Positions 45,777 to 54,392 of a stretch of 64,000 bases of DNA are shown in pieces. The notes beneath the pieces are model-generated. The model did no database searches. It saw only the letters and a list, made by a program, of their open reading frames with translations, and was not told where the DNA came from. The position numbers and the translations under genes are program-made. The first letter of the stretch is position 1; each line of letters begins with the position of its first letter. Source of the stretch: an uncultured Brachybacterium sp. (GTDB lineage Bacteria; Actinomycetota; Actinomycetes; Actinomycetales; Dermabacteraceae); the NCBI RefSeq assembly GCF_947500705.1, contig NZ_CANMSY010000004.1, forward strand, positions 1-64,000, read 5' to 3'.

Positions 45777-47025
45777 GATCCTGCAGCTGGCGGTGATGCA
45801 GTGCGCGGCGCTCGGCGCCCTCACCGCCCCGGCGGTGGTGGCCGTCTCCGTGCTGGTGCGGCGCATGGTCGGTGACGACTCCGCGCCCGACGTGTACGCG
45901 CTCACCGATGCGGCTGCCGCGCTGACCGCGATGATCGCGGCGCCCCTGTGCGGCCTGCTGGCCGATCGGACGATGAGCCGCCTCGGCCGGCGCCGCCCCT
46001 GGCTGCTCGGAGGCTCGGTGGTAGGGCTGCTCGGCAGCGCCGCCATGGCCTGGGCCCCGGGCCCGCTCGCGCTGGCAGCGGCCTGGATGCTCACCCAGGC
46101 CGGTTACAACGCCGTGTTCGCCGCGATCAACGGCCTGCTCGCCGAGGGTCTCGCCCCCACCGACCGCACCCGCGCCGCCGGCATCTTCTCCGCCGCCGCC
46201 TTCCTCGGCACCGGCCCGGGGCTCCTCGTGGCAGCCCTGCTGGCCGAGAACATCCGCGCGATGCTGCTGGTGGTCCCCGTCGCGGCCCTGGCGGTGATCG
46301 TGCCGCTCGCGCTGCGGGTGCCGGATCCGCCGCTCACAGCGCGGCGTCCTGCGGCTCCGCGCACGCCCCAGCGATGGCTCCGCGCAGCCGCCGCATCGGA
46401 CCTCTCCACCCCGCCGTTCCTCGCCGTGCTCGCGATGCGCTTCCTCTTCTCGGTGCAGCTCTCGGGCGGTCTCACCTTCGCGCTGTACCTGTTCCTCTCC
46501 CGCTGGTCCCTCGCCGAGGGCGCGGCCGTGCGCGCCACCTCGCTGACCACCTTCACCGGCGTCGTGGGGGTGGTGGCCGGCTCCATGCTGCTCACCTCCT
46601 CGCGGTGGCGCAGCCTCCGGATGACACCGGTGCTCGGTGTCGCACTGATGCTGCTCGCCGCCGCGATGCTCGGCCGTGCCCTCGCCCCGACGCTGCTGGT
46701 CTTCCACGTCGCCACGGCCGTGGCGGGGCTCGCGATCGGGCTGGGCATGACCGCCACCCGCTCCCTGGCCTACGCCCTGCTGCCGGCGTCCGCAGCGGGC
46801 TTCGGGCTCGGGCTGGTGGGCGCTGCCGGGAGCCTCGCAGGGCTGATCGCGCCGCTGGCCGCTGCCGCACTGCTCACGCTGAGCACGAGCTGGGGAGCGG
46901 CGGACCCCTACGCCGGGATGTACACGCTGCTGGCCCTGCCGGCGCTGCTGGGCCTCGCCCTGCTCCCCCTCACCCGCGCACCGAGCGCTTCCCAGCGGCT
47001 GCCCGCGGAGGTCGTTCCGTCCTGA
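45769..47025 (+). CDS. MFS transporter
   Basis: 418 residues, about 12 hydrophobic helices, with the MFS loop 2-3 motif as GLLADRTMSRLGRRRPWLL and a central cytoplasmic loop around residue 190. Substrate unknown; the shape recalls GPH/sugar or drug efflux members. Translation start is preceded by three tandem ATGAGGCG units (45753-45776), each offering ATG in a different frame; only the third (45769) opens this gene, while the first overlaps the stop of the LuxR-type relic. Confidence 0.85.
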   Translation: MRRILQLAVMQCAALGALTAPAVVAVSVLVRRMVGDDSAPDVYALTDAAAALTAMIAAPLCGLLADRTMSRLGRRRPWLLGGSVVGLLGSAAMAWAPGPLALAAAWMLTQAGYNAVFAAINGLLAEGLAPTDRTRAAGIFSAAAFLGTGPGLLVAALLAENIRAMLLVVPVAALAVIVPLALRVPDPPLTARRPAAPRTPQRWLRAAAASDLSTPPFLAVLAMRFLFSVQLSGGLTFALYLFLSRWSLAEGAAVRATSLTTFTGVVGVVAGSMLLTSSRWRSLRMTPVLGVALMLLAAAMLGRALAPTLLVFHVATAVAGLAIGLGMTATRSLAYALLPASAAGFGLGLVGAAGSLAGLIAPLAAAALLTLSTSWGAADPYAGMYTLLALPALLGLALLPLTRAPSASQRLPAEVVPS

Positions 47026-47119
47026 GCCGGGGCGCGCGGCGGCGGGGACGCACGACGACTGCTGGCGCAGCGCGCCGGGGGCGGACACTTCCCGCTGCAT
47101 CGCGTGCGGTGACGTGCCG

Positions 47120-47359
47120 CTATGCGGCGCGGGTGTAGGCACCGAGCACCTTCAGCGCATCTTTCAGGGAGTCGGCGGGGAACGGGCCGACGGTGACTTC
47201 CTCCCCGTCCGTCGTGCAGGTGAACCAGATGCCCCCGGCGTCCGTGGTGAGGGTGAGAGCGTCGCCCTCGGGATCGGTGAGCTCGGCGACGTCGAACGGG
47301 CGCATGCGCCCGGGCGCCGCACCGAAACGGTGGGCGGTGAGGGGTTCCACGGGGGTCAC
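47120..47359 (-). CDS. Small hypothetical protein
   Basis: About 79 residues from the GTG at 47359, preceded by GGAGAAG a few bases upstream. Composition suggests a small beta-rich soluble protein (FDVAELTDPEGDALTLTTDAGG, IWFTCTTDGEEVTVG) with an amphipathic C-terminal helix. No recognised family. Convergent with the MFS gene. Confidence 0.5.
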   Translation of the reverse strand: MTPVEPLTAHRFGAAPGRMRPFDVAELTDPEGDALTLTTDAGGIWFTCTTDGEEVTVGPFPADSLKDALKVLGAYTRAA

Positions 47360-47580
47360 AAACTTCTCCAACGACGAGCGGGGACGGAGCCCCGCAGACG
47401 GGCGTGCTGCCTGATGCCGTCAACGGACAGGCGGGCAGCAGTGCGGTGAAGTCAGTCTTGAGGAGGAATCGCGCCCGCGTGCTCCGTGCGCCGCCGAACC
47501 GCGCCTTTTCACCCCCGGCTCACCCCCGAGGGCCATCGGCCGCAGCGCACGTGCCGAGGGGAGGCCCGTGATCGCGCGGC

Positions 47581-47627
47581 CCGATCGGTCGGCCTCCTTC
47601 TCAGCGCCGGGCCGATCTGCGTAGCGT
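47581..47627 (+). promoter_or_regulatory. Shared regulatory element and promoter, DUF4383 paralogue 1
   Basis: CCGATCGG (47581-47588) leads into GGTCGGCCTCCTT (47587-47599). After 21 nt comes GTAGCGT (47621-47627), in which TAGCGT fits TANNNT. TTCTCA (47598-47603) may serve as a weak -35 with an 18-nt spacer. The same layout recurs at 49117, 52638 and 55846. Confidence 0.55.
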
Positions 47628-47733
47628 GGGAGCGGGCGCACCACCACGGACAACGCCCCAGCAGTCACCCCGACCGGCGCATTGCGGCCCCGGCTCGCCT
47701 CGGGATGAAGCCCTCGTGATCGGAGAATCGCTG

Positions 47734-48216
47734 ATGAACATTCCTGACCCTCTTCCCACCTCTCGACACATCGCCCATTCCCCGGTCCGACTGGTCACGC
47801 TCCTCTATGGGATCGTCTTCCTCCTCGTCGGCGTCGCCGGCTTCGTTCCCGGGCTCACCACCGACTTCGGCGCCCTGAGCGCTGTGGGCCACCACTCCGA
47901 GGCCCTGCTGCTGGGGATCTTCCAGGTCTCGATCCTGCACAACGCCCTGCACCTGATGTTCGGCATGGCGGGCATCGCGGTCGCTCTGGCGAGCTGGCCG
48001 CCCGCCTCGCAGTGGTATCTGCGAGTGGGCGGCGCCCTCTACCTGGGACTGTGGATCTACGGGTTGATCATCGACAAGGATTCGGCGGCGAACTTCGTTC
48101 CGCTGAACATGGCCGATGACTGGCTGCACTTCGTGCTCGGCATCACCATGATCGCCCTGTCCTTCCTTCCCCGGTACTCGCGGCGAGTTGCTCCGGGAGC
48201 CCGCCGGAAGGTGTGA
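47734..48216 (+). CDS. DUF4383 membrane protein (paralogue 1)
   Basis: 160 residues from the ATG at 47734 (GGAGAA 6 nt upstream). Four hydrophobic helices: LVTLLYGIVFLLVGVAGFVP; an amphipathic stretch through LLLGIFQVSILHNALHLMFG; YLRVGGALYLGLWIYGLII; and LHFVLGITMIALSFLP. The conserved HNALHL and FVPLNMADDWLH motifs define DUF4383, of unknown function and common in actinobacterial stress regions. Nearly the same protein is encoded at 52819-53307. Confidence 0.85.
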   Translation: MNIPDPLPTSRHIAHSPVRLVTLLYGIVFLLVGVAGFVPGLTTDFGALSAVGHHSEALLLGIFQVSILHNALHLMFGMAGIAVALASWPPASQWYLRVGGALYLGLWIYGLIIDKDSAANFVPLNMADDWLHFVLGITMIALSFLPRYSRRVAPGARRKV

Positions 48217-48263
48217 ACTCGCCGTCTCTCCGTGCGCCGCACACGCGGCCGCAGCGTCACGCA

Positions 48264-48302
48264 CGAAGACCCCCGGGGTCCCAGAGTCCCCGAGGGTCTT
48301 CG
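48264..48302 (+). terminator. Strong hairpin terminator
   Basis: 15-nt arms CGAAGACCCCCGGGG and CCCCGAGGGTCTTCG pair with one mismatch around a 9-nt loop, 47 nt after the DUF4383 stop and before a convergent gene. Likely bidirectional. Confidence 0.75.
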
Positions 48303-48331
48303 CGCGGTGCGCGCGGTGTCCGCGCTGAGCG

Positions 48332-48568
48332 CTACTGCGGACTGGTGTTGTCGATGCCGCCGAGCTCCCGCAGGAACTCGTGGCACTTCCGTGCGCGCTC
48401 GGCGTCCTGCGCCATGACCTCTTCGAAGAAGGCGGCGATCTCCGCCTTCTCGGCATTGCGTGCATCGCGCACGTACTGCCCGTAGTCATGACCTGCCTTG
48501 AGGGCGTGGTACTGCACGGAGATCAGATCGAAGGTGACGTCATCGAATCCGGTCTGTCCAGCGGGCAT
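48332..48568 (-). CDS. Small helical protein of unknown function
   Basis: 78 residues, highly charged and helical (RDARNAEKAEIAAFFEEVMAQ), with GAGGAGG just upstream of the ATG at 48568. No recognised family. It follows the KGG-repeat gene on the same strand by 113 nt, so it may be read from the same promoter and take part in the same stress response. Confidence 0.6.
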   Translation of the reverse strand: MPAGQTGFDDVTFDLISVQYHALKAGHDYGQYVRDARNAEKAEIAAFFEEVMAQDAERARKCHEFLRELGGIDNTSPQ

Positions 48569-48582
48569 GGTGACCTCCTCGA

Positions 48583-48612
48583 GATCAGTGGAACCGTGAT
48601 CAGTGGAACCGT
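48583..48612 (+). repeat. 15-bp tandem duplication
   Basis: GATCAGTGGAACCGT occurs twice head to tail in the leader of the 78-residue gene. A second short tandem repeat (GACCCTCAGGAGCT units) and a GCTCCT-C-AGGAGC dyad lie at about 48636-48690 beside the KGG gene stop. Confidence 0.7.
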
Positions 48613-48681
48613 GGCGGGTGGGGTTCGCAGCGCACCGCGCTCCTCAGGAGCGGGCGCTCGGCGACCCTCAGGAGCTGACCC

Positions 48682-48972
48682 TCAGGAGCTCTGGCCACCC
48701 TTGCGGCCGGCCTGGCTGGGGTCGGCGGAGTTCTCCTCGCCGAAGCTGCCGGAGCTGGCGTGGCCGCCTTCACGGCCGGCCTCGCTCGGATCGGCGGCGT
48801 TCTTCTCGCCGAAGCTGCCCGAGCTCTGCTCGCCGCCCTCACGGCCGACCTGGCTGGGGTCGGCGGCGTTCGTCTCGCCGAAGCTGCCGGTGCTGGCCTC
48901 GCCGCCCTTCTGGGCCTGCTTCTCGGTGTCGTTGCGGTTGCCGAACTGTCCGGGGTTGTTCTGATCAGCCAT
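48682..48972 (-). CDS. KGG-repeat stress protein (GsiB/Con-10-like)
   Basis: 96 residues, hydrophilic and Gly-rich, made of four imperfect 20-22-residue units around GG-(x)-(A/Q)SSGSFGE-x-N-(A/S)ADPS-x-(A/V)GR. Units of this kind (KGG motif) occur in glucose-starvation and desiccation proteins such as GsiB and in LEA-like proteins; they protect against water stress rather than catalyse. A good promoter (TTGAGA-N18-TAGGGT) lies 64-93 nt upstream. Confidence 0.8.
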   Translation of the reverse strand: MADQNNPGQFGNRNDTEKQAQKGGEASTGSFGETNAADPSQVGREGGEQSSGSFGEKNAADPSEAGREGGHASSGSFGEENSADPSQAGRKGGQSS

Positions 48973-49035
48973 CGTGGAACTCCCTTGCTGTTCACCGATC
49001 GGTGCGATCGGCCGAGCGCCTTGCTCGTGATCTCG

Positions 49036-49081
49036 ACCCTAGGCAGGCACCGCACGGCTTCTCAACAGTCGGAACCGACTG
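49036..49081 (-). promoter_or_regulatory. Promoter and abutting palindrome of the KGG gene
   Basis: Minus strand: TTGAGA (49060-49065), 18-nt spacer, TAGGGT (49036-49041). Directly upstream of the -35 is the 16-bp inverted repeat CAGTCGG-AA-CCGACTG (49066-49081), well placed for an activator. A second perfect palindrome, CACCGATCGGTG (48993-49004), lies in the leader. Confidence 0.6.
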
Positions 49082-49116
49082 GTCCGTCATCGCGCCGGAG
49101 CCCGTTGCCGAAGCAT

Positions 49117-49163
49117 CCGATCGGTCGGACTCCTTGGCATCAGCCCAGGTCCGGAGGTAGCGT
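49117..49163 (+). promoter_or_regulatory. Shared regulatory element and promoter, STAS gene
   Basis: CCGATCGG (49117-49124) overlapping GGTCGGACTCCTT (49123-49135), 21 nt, then GTAGCGT (49157-49163). TTGGCA (49134-49139) is a fair -35 with an 18-nt spacer to TAGCGT. Same layout as at 47581 and 52638. Confidence 0.6.
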
Positions 49164-49217
49164 CCCGGTCACCGTCCAGCGAAGGGCGGACATCCACGAC
49201 GACGTGCGGAGGCGCTC

Positions 49218-49523
49218 ATGACGCCGCACAAGATCTCCATCTTGGTCCGCGCCGACGTGGGCCGCGGTGCGATCGAACTTCTGGTCACGGGCTGCCTGAC
49301 GGCCCCCACGGCCAGGATCCTCTCCGCCCAGATCGCCAGGGCGCGGGACCTTCAGCCGTACGAACCGATCCTGGTGGACCTGACAGGGGTCCAGCATCTC
49401 GAGCCCGCTGCGCTCGAGGAGCTGCGGGCCGCAGAAGCCGCCCTCACCGCAGACTCCGCGGTACCGCTGCGCTTTGCCCTCCCCGAGGTGGCCACGCCCT
49501 GCCCCCTCTCGAGCGTCGGCTGA
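49218..49523 (+). CDS. STAS-domain protein (anti-sigma-factor antagonist-like)
   Basis: 101 residues with the STAS pattern: a beta strand ISILVRADVGRGAIELLVTG, then the helix-strand VDLTGVQHLEPAALEELRAAE where SpoIIAA proteins carry the phosphorylatable Ser/Thr. Here the position corresponding to Ser is Glu-Pro, so phosphorylation control may be lost. GGAGG 6 nt before the ATG. A paralogue lies at 61426-61743. It may report stress to a sigma-factor switch, but no partner kinase is in the window. Confidence 0.7.
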   Translation: MTPHKISILVRADVGRGAIELLVTGCLTAPTARILSAQIARARDLQPYEPILVDLTGVQHLEPAALEELRAAEAALTADSAVPLRFALPEVATPCPLSSVG

Positions 49524-49658
49524 GAGCGGTCCGCAGCGCGGCTCCCGGAGCGGTCCGTCCGTCCGGTCGGGCTCGGCGCATCGCAGGCTGCCCCGCGGGA
49601 ACGCCCCGGTCAGCCCCGGGATGCTGGCCGTGGCAGCGACCCGTCGGTGCCGGTCCCC

Positions 49659-49670
49659 GGGCAGCTGCCC
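49659..49670 (+). promoter_or_regulatory. Perfect palindrome upstream of the ThDP enzyme
   Basis: GGGCAGCTGCCC, followed at 49692-49704 by TGCCAC-A-GTGGCA. Both dyads lie about 65-110 nt before the start at 49770 and could be operators or RNA hairpins. Confidence 0.35.
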
Positions 49671-49769
49671 TGTCGCTCGCCCCCGGGGCACTGCCACAGT
49701 GGCACCCACACGCGGGCCCTGGCGGCACCGGCCGCTCCGTGGCGGCTCGCCGAGCGAGAGGCGGCCCCC

Positions 49770-51548
49770 ATGCGCAATGTCGCAGACGGAATCATCGAGC
49801 GAGCCCAGGCCTGGGGAGTCCAGCGGATCTTCGGCTACGCCGGCGACGGCGTGGACCCGCTGCTGGGCGCGCTGCGGCGCCGGGAGGACCAGATCGAGCT
49901 GATCACCGCCCGGCACGAGGAAATGGCGGCGTTCATGGCCACCGGCCACGCGAAGTACACCGGCGAGGTCGGGGTGTGCCTGGCCACCCAGGGGCCTGGC
50001 GCGGTGCATCTGCTGACCGGGCTGTACGACGCGAAGCTCGACGGGAAGCCCGTGGTCGCGATCGTGGGTCACGTGGTCACCACCGCGCTGGGCAGCGGAT
50101 ACCAGCAGGAGGTCGAGCTGCCCACGCTGCTGAAGGACGTGTGCAGCAGCTACGTCGGCGAGCTGGTCTCCCCCGAGCAGCTGGACCAGGTGGTGGACGA
50201 CGCCTTCCGCACCGCGCTCGCGACCTCGAGCCCGACCTGCATCATCGTCCCGCACGACATCCAGCAGGCGGAGCTGCCCGAGATGGAGCACGCCCACGGC
50301 ATCGTGCCCAGCGCTCCGGTGACGGCCGCGCCCCGGGTGCTGCCCCGCGAGGAGGACCTGGACCGTGCCGCCGAGGTGCTGAGCGCCGGGGAGCGGGTCG
50401 CACTGCTCGTCGGACAGGGTGCCCAGCACGCCACCGCGGAGGTCCAGGAGATCGCCGAACGGCTCGGCGCCGGGGTCACCACCTCCCTGCTGGGCAAGCC
50501 GTTCGTGGACGAGTCGCTGCCGTACGTGTGCGGGACCATGGGCCACCTCGGCACCACCGCGTCCGCGGATCTCCTGGCCGGCTGCGACACGCTGCTGATC
50601 GTGGGCAGCAACGATCCGTGGACCGAGTTCTACCCCGCTCCCGGGCAGGCGCGGGCGGTGCAGATCGATCTCTCCGCCGCGCAGCTGGGCCGGAAGTACC
50701 CGATCGAGGTGGGGCTGGCTGGCGACGCGTCCGAGACTCTGCACGCCTTGCTGCAGCGGCTGGAGCCCGCGACGGACCGGCCCTGGCGCGGCGAGGTCGA
50801 GGAGATGGTGCGCACTTGGCGGCGGATCCGGGCGGAGCGCAGCGCCGAGGTGACTGAGCCGATGAACCCCCAGAGCGTCATCGCCGCCCTCTCGGAGCAG
50901 TTACCGGCAGAGGCTCAGGTCTCCGTCGACGTCGGCTCGGTCGTGTACTGGTACGCCCGCCACCTCGAGCTGCCGCCCGGGGTGCCCGCGCATCTGTCCA
51001 GCACCCTCGCCTCGATGGGCTCCGGGCTCCCCTACGGGCTGGCGGCGAAGTTCGCCGCCCCGGACCGGCCCGTGGTCGCCCTGTGCGGTGACGGCGCGAT
51101 GCAGATGAACGGGAACTCCGAGCTCATCACCCTCGCCCACCACTGGCGCTCCTGGGACGATCCCCGCTTCGTGGTGCTGGTGCTGCACAACCGCGACCTG
51201 GCCGAGGTGTCCTGGGAGCAGCGCGAGATGGAGGGCGAGCCCCGGTTCCCCACCTCGCAGGAGGTGCCGTGGTTCCCCTACGCCGAGTACGCCCGCCTGC
51301 TGGGCCTCGAGGGGATCCGGATCGAGCGCGCCGAGCAGATCGGGGAGGCCTGGCAGCAGGCTCTGTCCGCAGAGCGTCCGATGCTGATCGAGGCCGTGGT
51401 CGACCCGAACACCCCGCTGCTGCCGCCGCGCGCCCCGCAGGAGAAGGTCGAGAAGATGTTCTCCGCCCTCGCCCAGGAAGACGCCGATGCGACTATCACG
51501 GCGCTGCGCCGGCAGCGGGAGCAGGAGGCGCATGACGACCGACGGTAG
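49770..51548 (+). CDS. Thiamine-diphosphate enzyme, pyruvate oxidase/acetolactate-synthase-like
   Basis: 592 residues from the ATG at 49770 (GAGAGGCGG upstream). The three ThDP domains are visible: N-terminal PYR domain with catalytic E50 in ARHEEMAAFM, central domain with LLVGQGAQHA and a TTSLLGKPF segment, and C-terminal PP domain with the ThDP motif GDGAMQMNGNSELITLAHHW. The group is usually called pyruvate oxidase-like or thiamine-pyrophosphate-requiring protein; it may make acetate or acetyl phosphate from pyruvate in late growth, but FAD-binding residues cannot be judged here. It overlaps the next gene by 17 nt. Confidence 0.85.
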   Translation: MRNVADGIIERAQAWGVQRIFGYAGDGVDPLLGALRRREDQIELITARHEEMAAFMATGHAKYTGEVGVCLATQGPGAVHLLTGLYDAKLDGKPVVAIVGHVVTTALGSGYQQEVELPTLLKDVCSSYVGELVSPEQLDQVVDDAFRTALATSSPTCIIVPHDIQQAELPEMEHAHGIVPSAPVTAAPRVLPREEDLDRAAEVLSAGERVALLVGQGAQHATAEVQEIAERLGAGVTTSLLGKPFVDESLPYVCGTMGHLGTTASADLLAGCDTLLIVGSNDPWTEFYPAPGQARAVQIDLSAAQLGRKYPIEVGLAGDASETLHALLQRLEPATDRPWRGEVEEMVRTWRRIRAERSAEVTEPMNPQSVIAALSEQLPAEAQVSVDVGSVVYWYARHLELPPGVPAHLSSTLASMGSGLPYGLAAKFAAPDRPVVALCGDGAMQMNGNSELITLAHHWRSWDDPRFVVLVLHNRDLAEVSWEQREMEGEPRFPTSQEVPWFPYAEYARLLGLEGIRIERAEQIGEAWQQALSAERPMLIEAVVDPNTPLLPPRAPQEKVEKMFSALAQEDADATITALRRQREQEAHDDRR

Positions 51549-52466
51549 GAACGATCCCCCCGGCCCGGTCCCCGGGCTGCAGGCGGATCCCGGGGTTCCG
51601 GCCCGGCTCGCCGCGCGGATCGCCGAGGACCTGGCCGCGCAGCTCTCCCGCGCCACGGACCGGCCATGGCGGGTCGACGTCAGCGCCGGTGAGCTGCCGC
51701 TCGGACCCGACGGCAGGATCCCCCTGCTCACCTCCGCGCCGCGGCTGCTGGAGGAGCACGGCTGGGAATACGTCGTCTACCTCACCGACCTGCCGCGGTA
51801 CCTGGAGGGCAGGCCGCTGCTCAGCGAGGTCAGCGCCGATGCCCACGCCGCCCTCATCTCGCTGCCCTCCCTCGGAGCCCTCCGAGTCGCAGGCCGCACC
51901 CGGGCCCTGGTGGTGGAGCTGATCGACGCAGCGTCGGCGGCCCGCAGCCCCGATGCCGCGGCGATCGAGAGCGCCCTCGGGGGTGCCGCGGTCCATCAGG
52001 AGCTCGCTGAGGAGGAGTCGCTGACCCTCACCGCGAGAGCGGACAGGCTCACCGCACCGCGGATGCTGGCCGGCATGCTGCGCAGCAACCGTCCCGGCCG
52101 CCTGCTGCCCGCCATGACCGGCTGCATCGCGGTGGCCGTCGCGAGCGGCGCCTGGACAACACCTCCACGCTGGTGACGGTCGGCGTGAGCGTGCTGCTGA
52201 TGTACGTCATCCTCGTGGCCGTGATGCTCGTGCTCTCCCTGGCGGTGATCGATGAGAGCTTCCTGCGTTCCGAGGTGATGCACCCCGTCGGGTTCGGCGA
52301 CTACCTGCGCCTGGCCTGGCTCAGCGCCTCTATGGGCACGCTGGCCGGTGCGCTCGGCTCGAACTTCGACAGCGCCGACGCGGTGCGCGAGGCCACCTAC
52401 AGCCGGCGATACCACCAGCGCCGCGAGCTCTTCGAGACCTACCAGGAGGAACGTTCGGGGGCGTGA
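51532..52466 (+). pseudogene. Membrane protein broken by an out-of-frame internal deletion
   Basis: Frame 1 from ATG 51532 gives a soluble N-terminal part (WEYVVYLTDLPRYLEG, LPSLGALRVAG) running to GCIAVAVASGA and then into a stop at 52176. Another frame takes over at about 52145 with ERRLDNTSTLVTV, a membrane helix (LLMYVILVAVMLVLSLAVI) and DYLRLAWLSASMGTLAGALGSNFD to 52466. In intact actinobacterial relatives, as I recall them, a further membrane region joins the two halves. The gene is coupled to the ThDP enzyme. Function unknown. Confidence 0.65.
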
Positions 52467-52637
52467 CGCACCGCGAGAGGGAGCGGCATCGCCGTCCGAC
52501 GACGATCAGCGCCACGGTGCCGCGGATCGCGGCGCACCTGAGGTATCCGATCTCCGACCTCATCGCCATCCTTCCGCTCAACCCCGGGGTGCCATCGTGG
52601 CCCGCCCGGTGGCGGCGCGCCTCCTTCCCATCCAACC

Positions 52638-52678
52638 GGTCTGTCTCCTTCTCACCGCAGCGGCCGGGTGCCTACCGT
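52638..52678 (+). promoter_or_regulatory. Shared regulatory element and promoter, DUF4383 paralogue 2
   Basis: GGTCTGTCTCCTT (52638-52650), 21 nt, CTACCGT (52672-52678; TACCGT fits TANNNT). TTCTCA at 52649-52654 may be the -35. The rest of the 352-nt gap 52467-52818 holds nothing else that I can support. The CCGATCGG part is not conserved here. Confidence 0.55.
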
Positions 52679-52818
52679 GTGATCCACGGCACCTCGGGAA
52701 GCCCCTCGCAGAGCCCCCTCGGACGACTCATTCGGAATGCTCCCGGAACGCCCAGCACACCTGCGCGGTGCGTGCTGACCGGCGCAGACAAGCAACCCAT
52801 TCGATCGGAGGATCACCG

Positions 52819-53307
52819 ATGAACGCGACGCACCCCGACCGCGCGACCCTCAGCAGGAGCCACCCGGAAGCACGCTCGCCCGTGCGGCTCGCCGCACTGC
52901 TGTACGGGATCGTCTTCCTCCTCGTCGGCGTCGCCGGGTTCATCCCCGGCGTGACCACCAACGTCGGCTCGATGCAGCTGGGCGGGCACCACTCCGAGGC
53001 GATGCTGCTGGGCATCTTCCAGGTGTCCGTGCTGCACAACATCGTCCACCTGCTCTACGGCATCGCCGGCCTCGCCCTCTCGAGGCGTGCGGGCTCGGCG
53101 CGTCTGTACCTGCTGATCGGCGGCATCGTCTACGCGGTGCTGTGGATCTACGGGCTGGTCATCGACAAGGACTCGATGGCGAACTTCGTGCCGCTGAACA
53201 CCGCGGACGACTGGCTGCACTTCGGGCTGGTGCTGACCATGATCGGCCTGTCCTTCCTGCCGCGGCGCGCCGAGCCCACCGCGGAGGAGGCCGCCCACCG
53301 CGCCTGA
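52819..53307 (+). CDS. DUF4383 membrane protein (paralogue 2)
   Basis: 162 residues from ATG 52819 (CGGAGG upstream). Four helices and the HNIVHL and FVPLNTADDWLH motifs of DUF4383, with long stretches identical to the paralogue at 47734-48216 (LLYGIVFLLVGVAGF; LWIYGL-(I/V)-IDKDS). It shares with that copy the upstream element and a 17-nt downstream sequence (53323-53339). Function unknown; probably membrane-located in a stress response. Confidence 0.85.
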   Translation: MNATHPDRATLSRSHPEARSPVRLAALLYGIVFLLVGVAGFIPGVTTNVGSMQLGGHHSEAMLLGIFQVSVLHNIVHLLYGIAGLALSRRAGSARLYLLIGGIVYAVLWIYGLVIDKDSMANFVPLNTADDWLHFGLVLTMIGLSFLPRRAEPTAEEAAHRA

Positions 53308-53425
53308 CCCCTATCCGGTGTTCCGCACACGCGGCCGCACCCTCCTTCGCTTCGTCGGCGACGCATCGCGCGGATCGCCCTCGGCGTGAACCGAGCAGTA
53401 CTCCGCAGGAACGAAGGAACCAGAC

Positions 53426-54307
53426 ATGTTCTTCCACAAGCAGGAACTGCAGTTCAAGTCCACCCCCGACAAGCCCGACGCCGTCTATGCCCGCAAGCTC
53501 CAAGAGGTCCTCGGCGGGCAGTACGGCGAGATCACCGTTGCCATGCAGTACGGATTCCAGGCCTGGAACGTGCACATCCCGGGCAAGTACAAGGACCTCC
53601 TCTACGGGATCGGGGCCGAGGAGTTCGGGCACGTCGAGATGCTCGCGACGATGATCGCGCAGCTGCTCGAGAAGGCACCGATGGGCGTGACCGAGGACGC
53701 CGTGCAGTCCGATCCCACGATCGCGGCGATCGTCGGCGGCACCGACGTGCAGCACGCGATCGTCGCCGGCGCCGGCGCGCGCCCCGTGGACAGCAACGGC
53801 AACCCCTGGTCCGGCAGCTACATCACCGCGAGCGGGAACCTGCTGGCCGACTTCACCTCCAACGCGAACGCCGAGATGCAGGGCCGCCTCCAGGTCGCCC
53901 GGCTCTATCACATGACCGACGACAGCGGCGTGCGTGACCTGCTCTCCTTCCTGCTGGCGCGGGACACCATGCACCAGAACCAGTGGACCGCCGCCGTGCG
54001 GGAGCTGCAGGAGGAGGGCAGGGAGACGATGCCGGTGCCCAGCAACTTCCCCCTGAAGAAGGAGCACCGCGAGGTCTCCTACCAGTATCAGAACTTCTCC
54101 GACGGCCCTGCCGCGGCGGAGGGTTCCTGGGCCAGCGGCCCGTCCCCCGACGGTCACGGGGAGTTCACCTACCACGACGGACCGACGACCTCTGCCCCGA
54201 TGCCGGCACCGACCCGTCCGGATCCCCGCCTGTACGGGACGACGGACAAGCCCAACCCGGTCGAGAAGGTCACCGGGACCGTCAAGGACGCACTCAACAA
54301 GCAGTGA
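53426..54307 (+). CDS. Manganese catalase
   Basis: 293 residues. Non-heme catalase with a four-helix bundle holding a dimanganese site: E35 (GQYGEITVAM), E66-F-G-H69, E150 (NANAEMQGRLQVARL) and H183 (RDTMHQNQW) are the expected ligands. The C-terminal tail is Gly/Pro-rich and wraps the neighbouring subunit in known structures. It disproportionates hydrogen peroxide in the cytoplasm. AGGAACGAAGGAACC precedes the ATG. A small membrane-protein gene follows at 54393 and may share its transcript. Confidence 0.92.
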   Translation: MFFHKQELQFKSTPDKPDAVYARKLQEVLGGQYGEITVAMQYGFQAWNVHIPGKYKDLLYGIGAEEFGHVEMLATMIAQLLEKAPMGVTEDAVQSDPTIAAIVGGTDVQHAIVAGAGARPVDSNGNPWSGSYITASGNLLADFTSNANAEMQGRLQVARLYHMTDDSGVRDLLSFLLARDTMHQNQWTAAVRELQEEGRETMPVPSNFPLKKEHREVSYQYQNFSDGPAAAEGSWASGPSPDGHGEFTYHDGPTTSAPMPAPTRPDPRLYGTTDKPNPVEKVTGTVKDALNKQ

Positions 54308-54392
54308 CCCGGGCCCAGGCCCAGCACGCCACCCACCCTCCGACCTGCACCACCCACCTCTCACCAGCCACCCCATCACTGAGGAGAACATC

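Noticed and set aside
43345..47142. Open frame of about 1265 codons on the minus strand
   Set aside because: Repetitive Gly/Arg/Gln/His-rich translation with no domain, lying opposite the LuxR-type relic and the MFS gene; an artefact of high G+C third positions.
47581..52678. SigB-type promoters (GTTT...GGGTA) before the stress genes
   Set aside because: The conserved boxes do not match GTTT/GGGTAT with proper spacing; the TANNNT box and the novel upstream element fit better.
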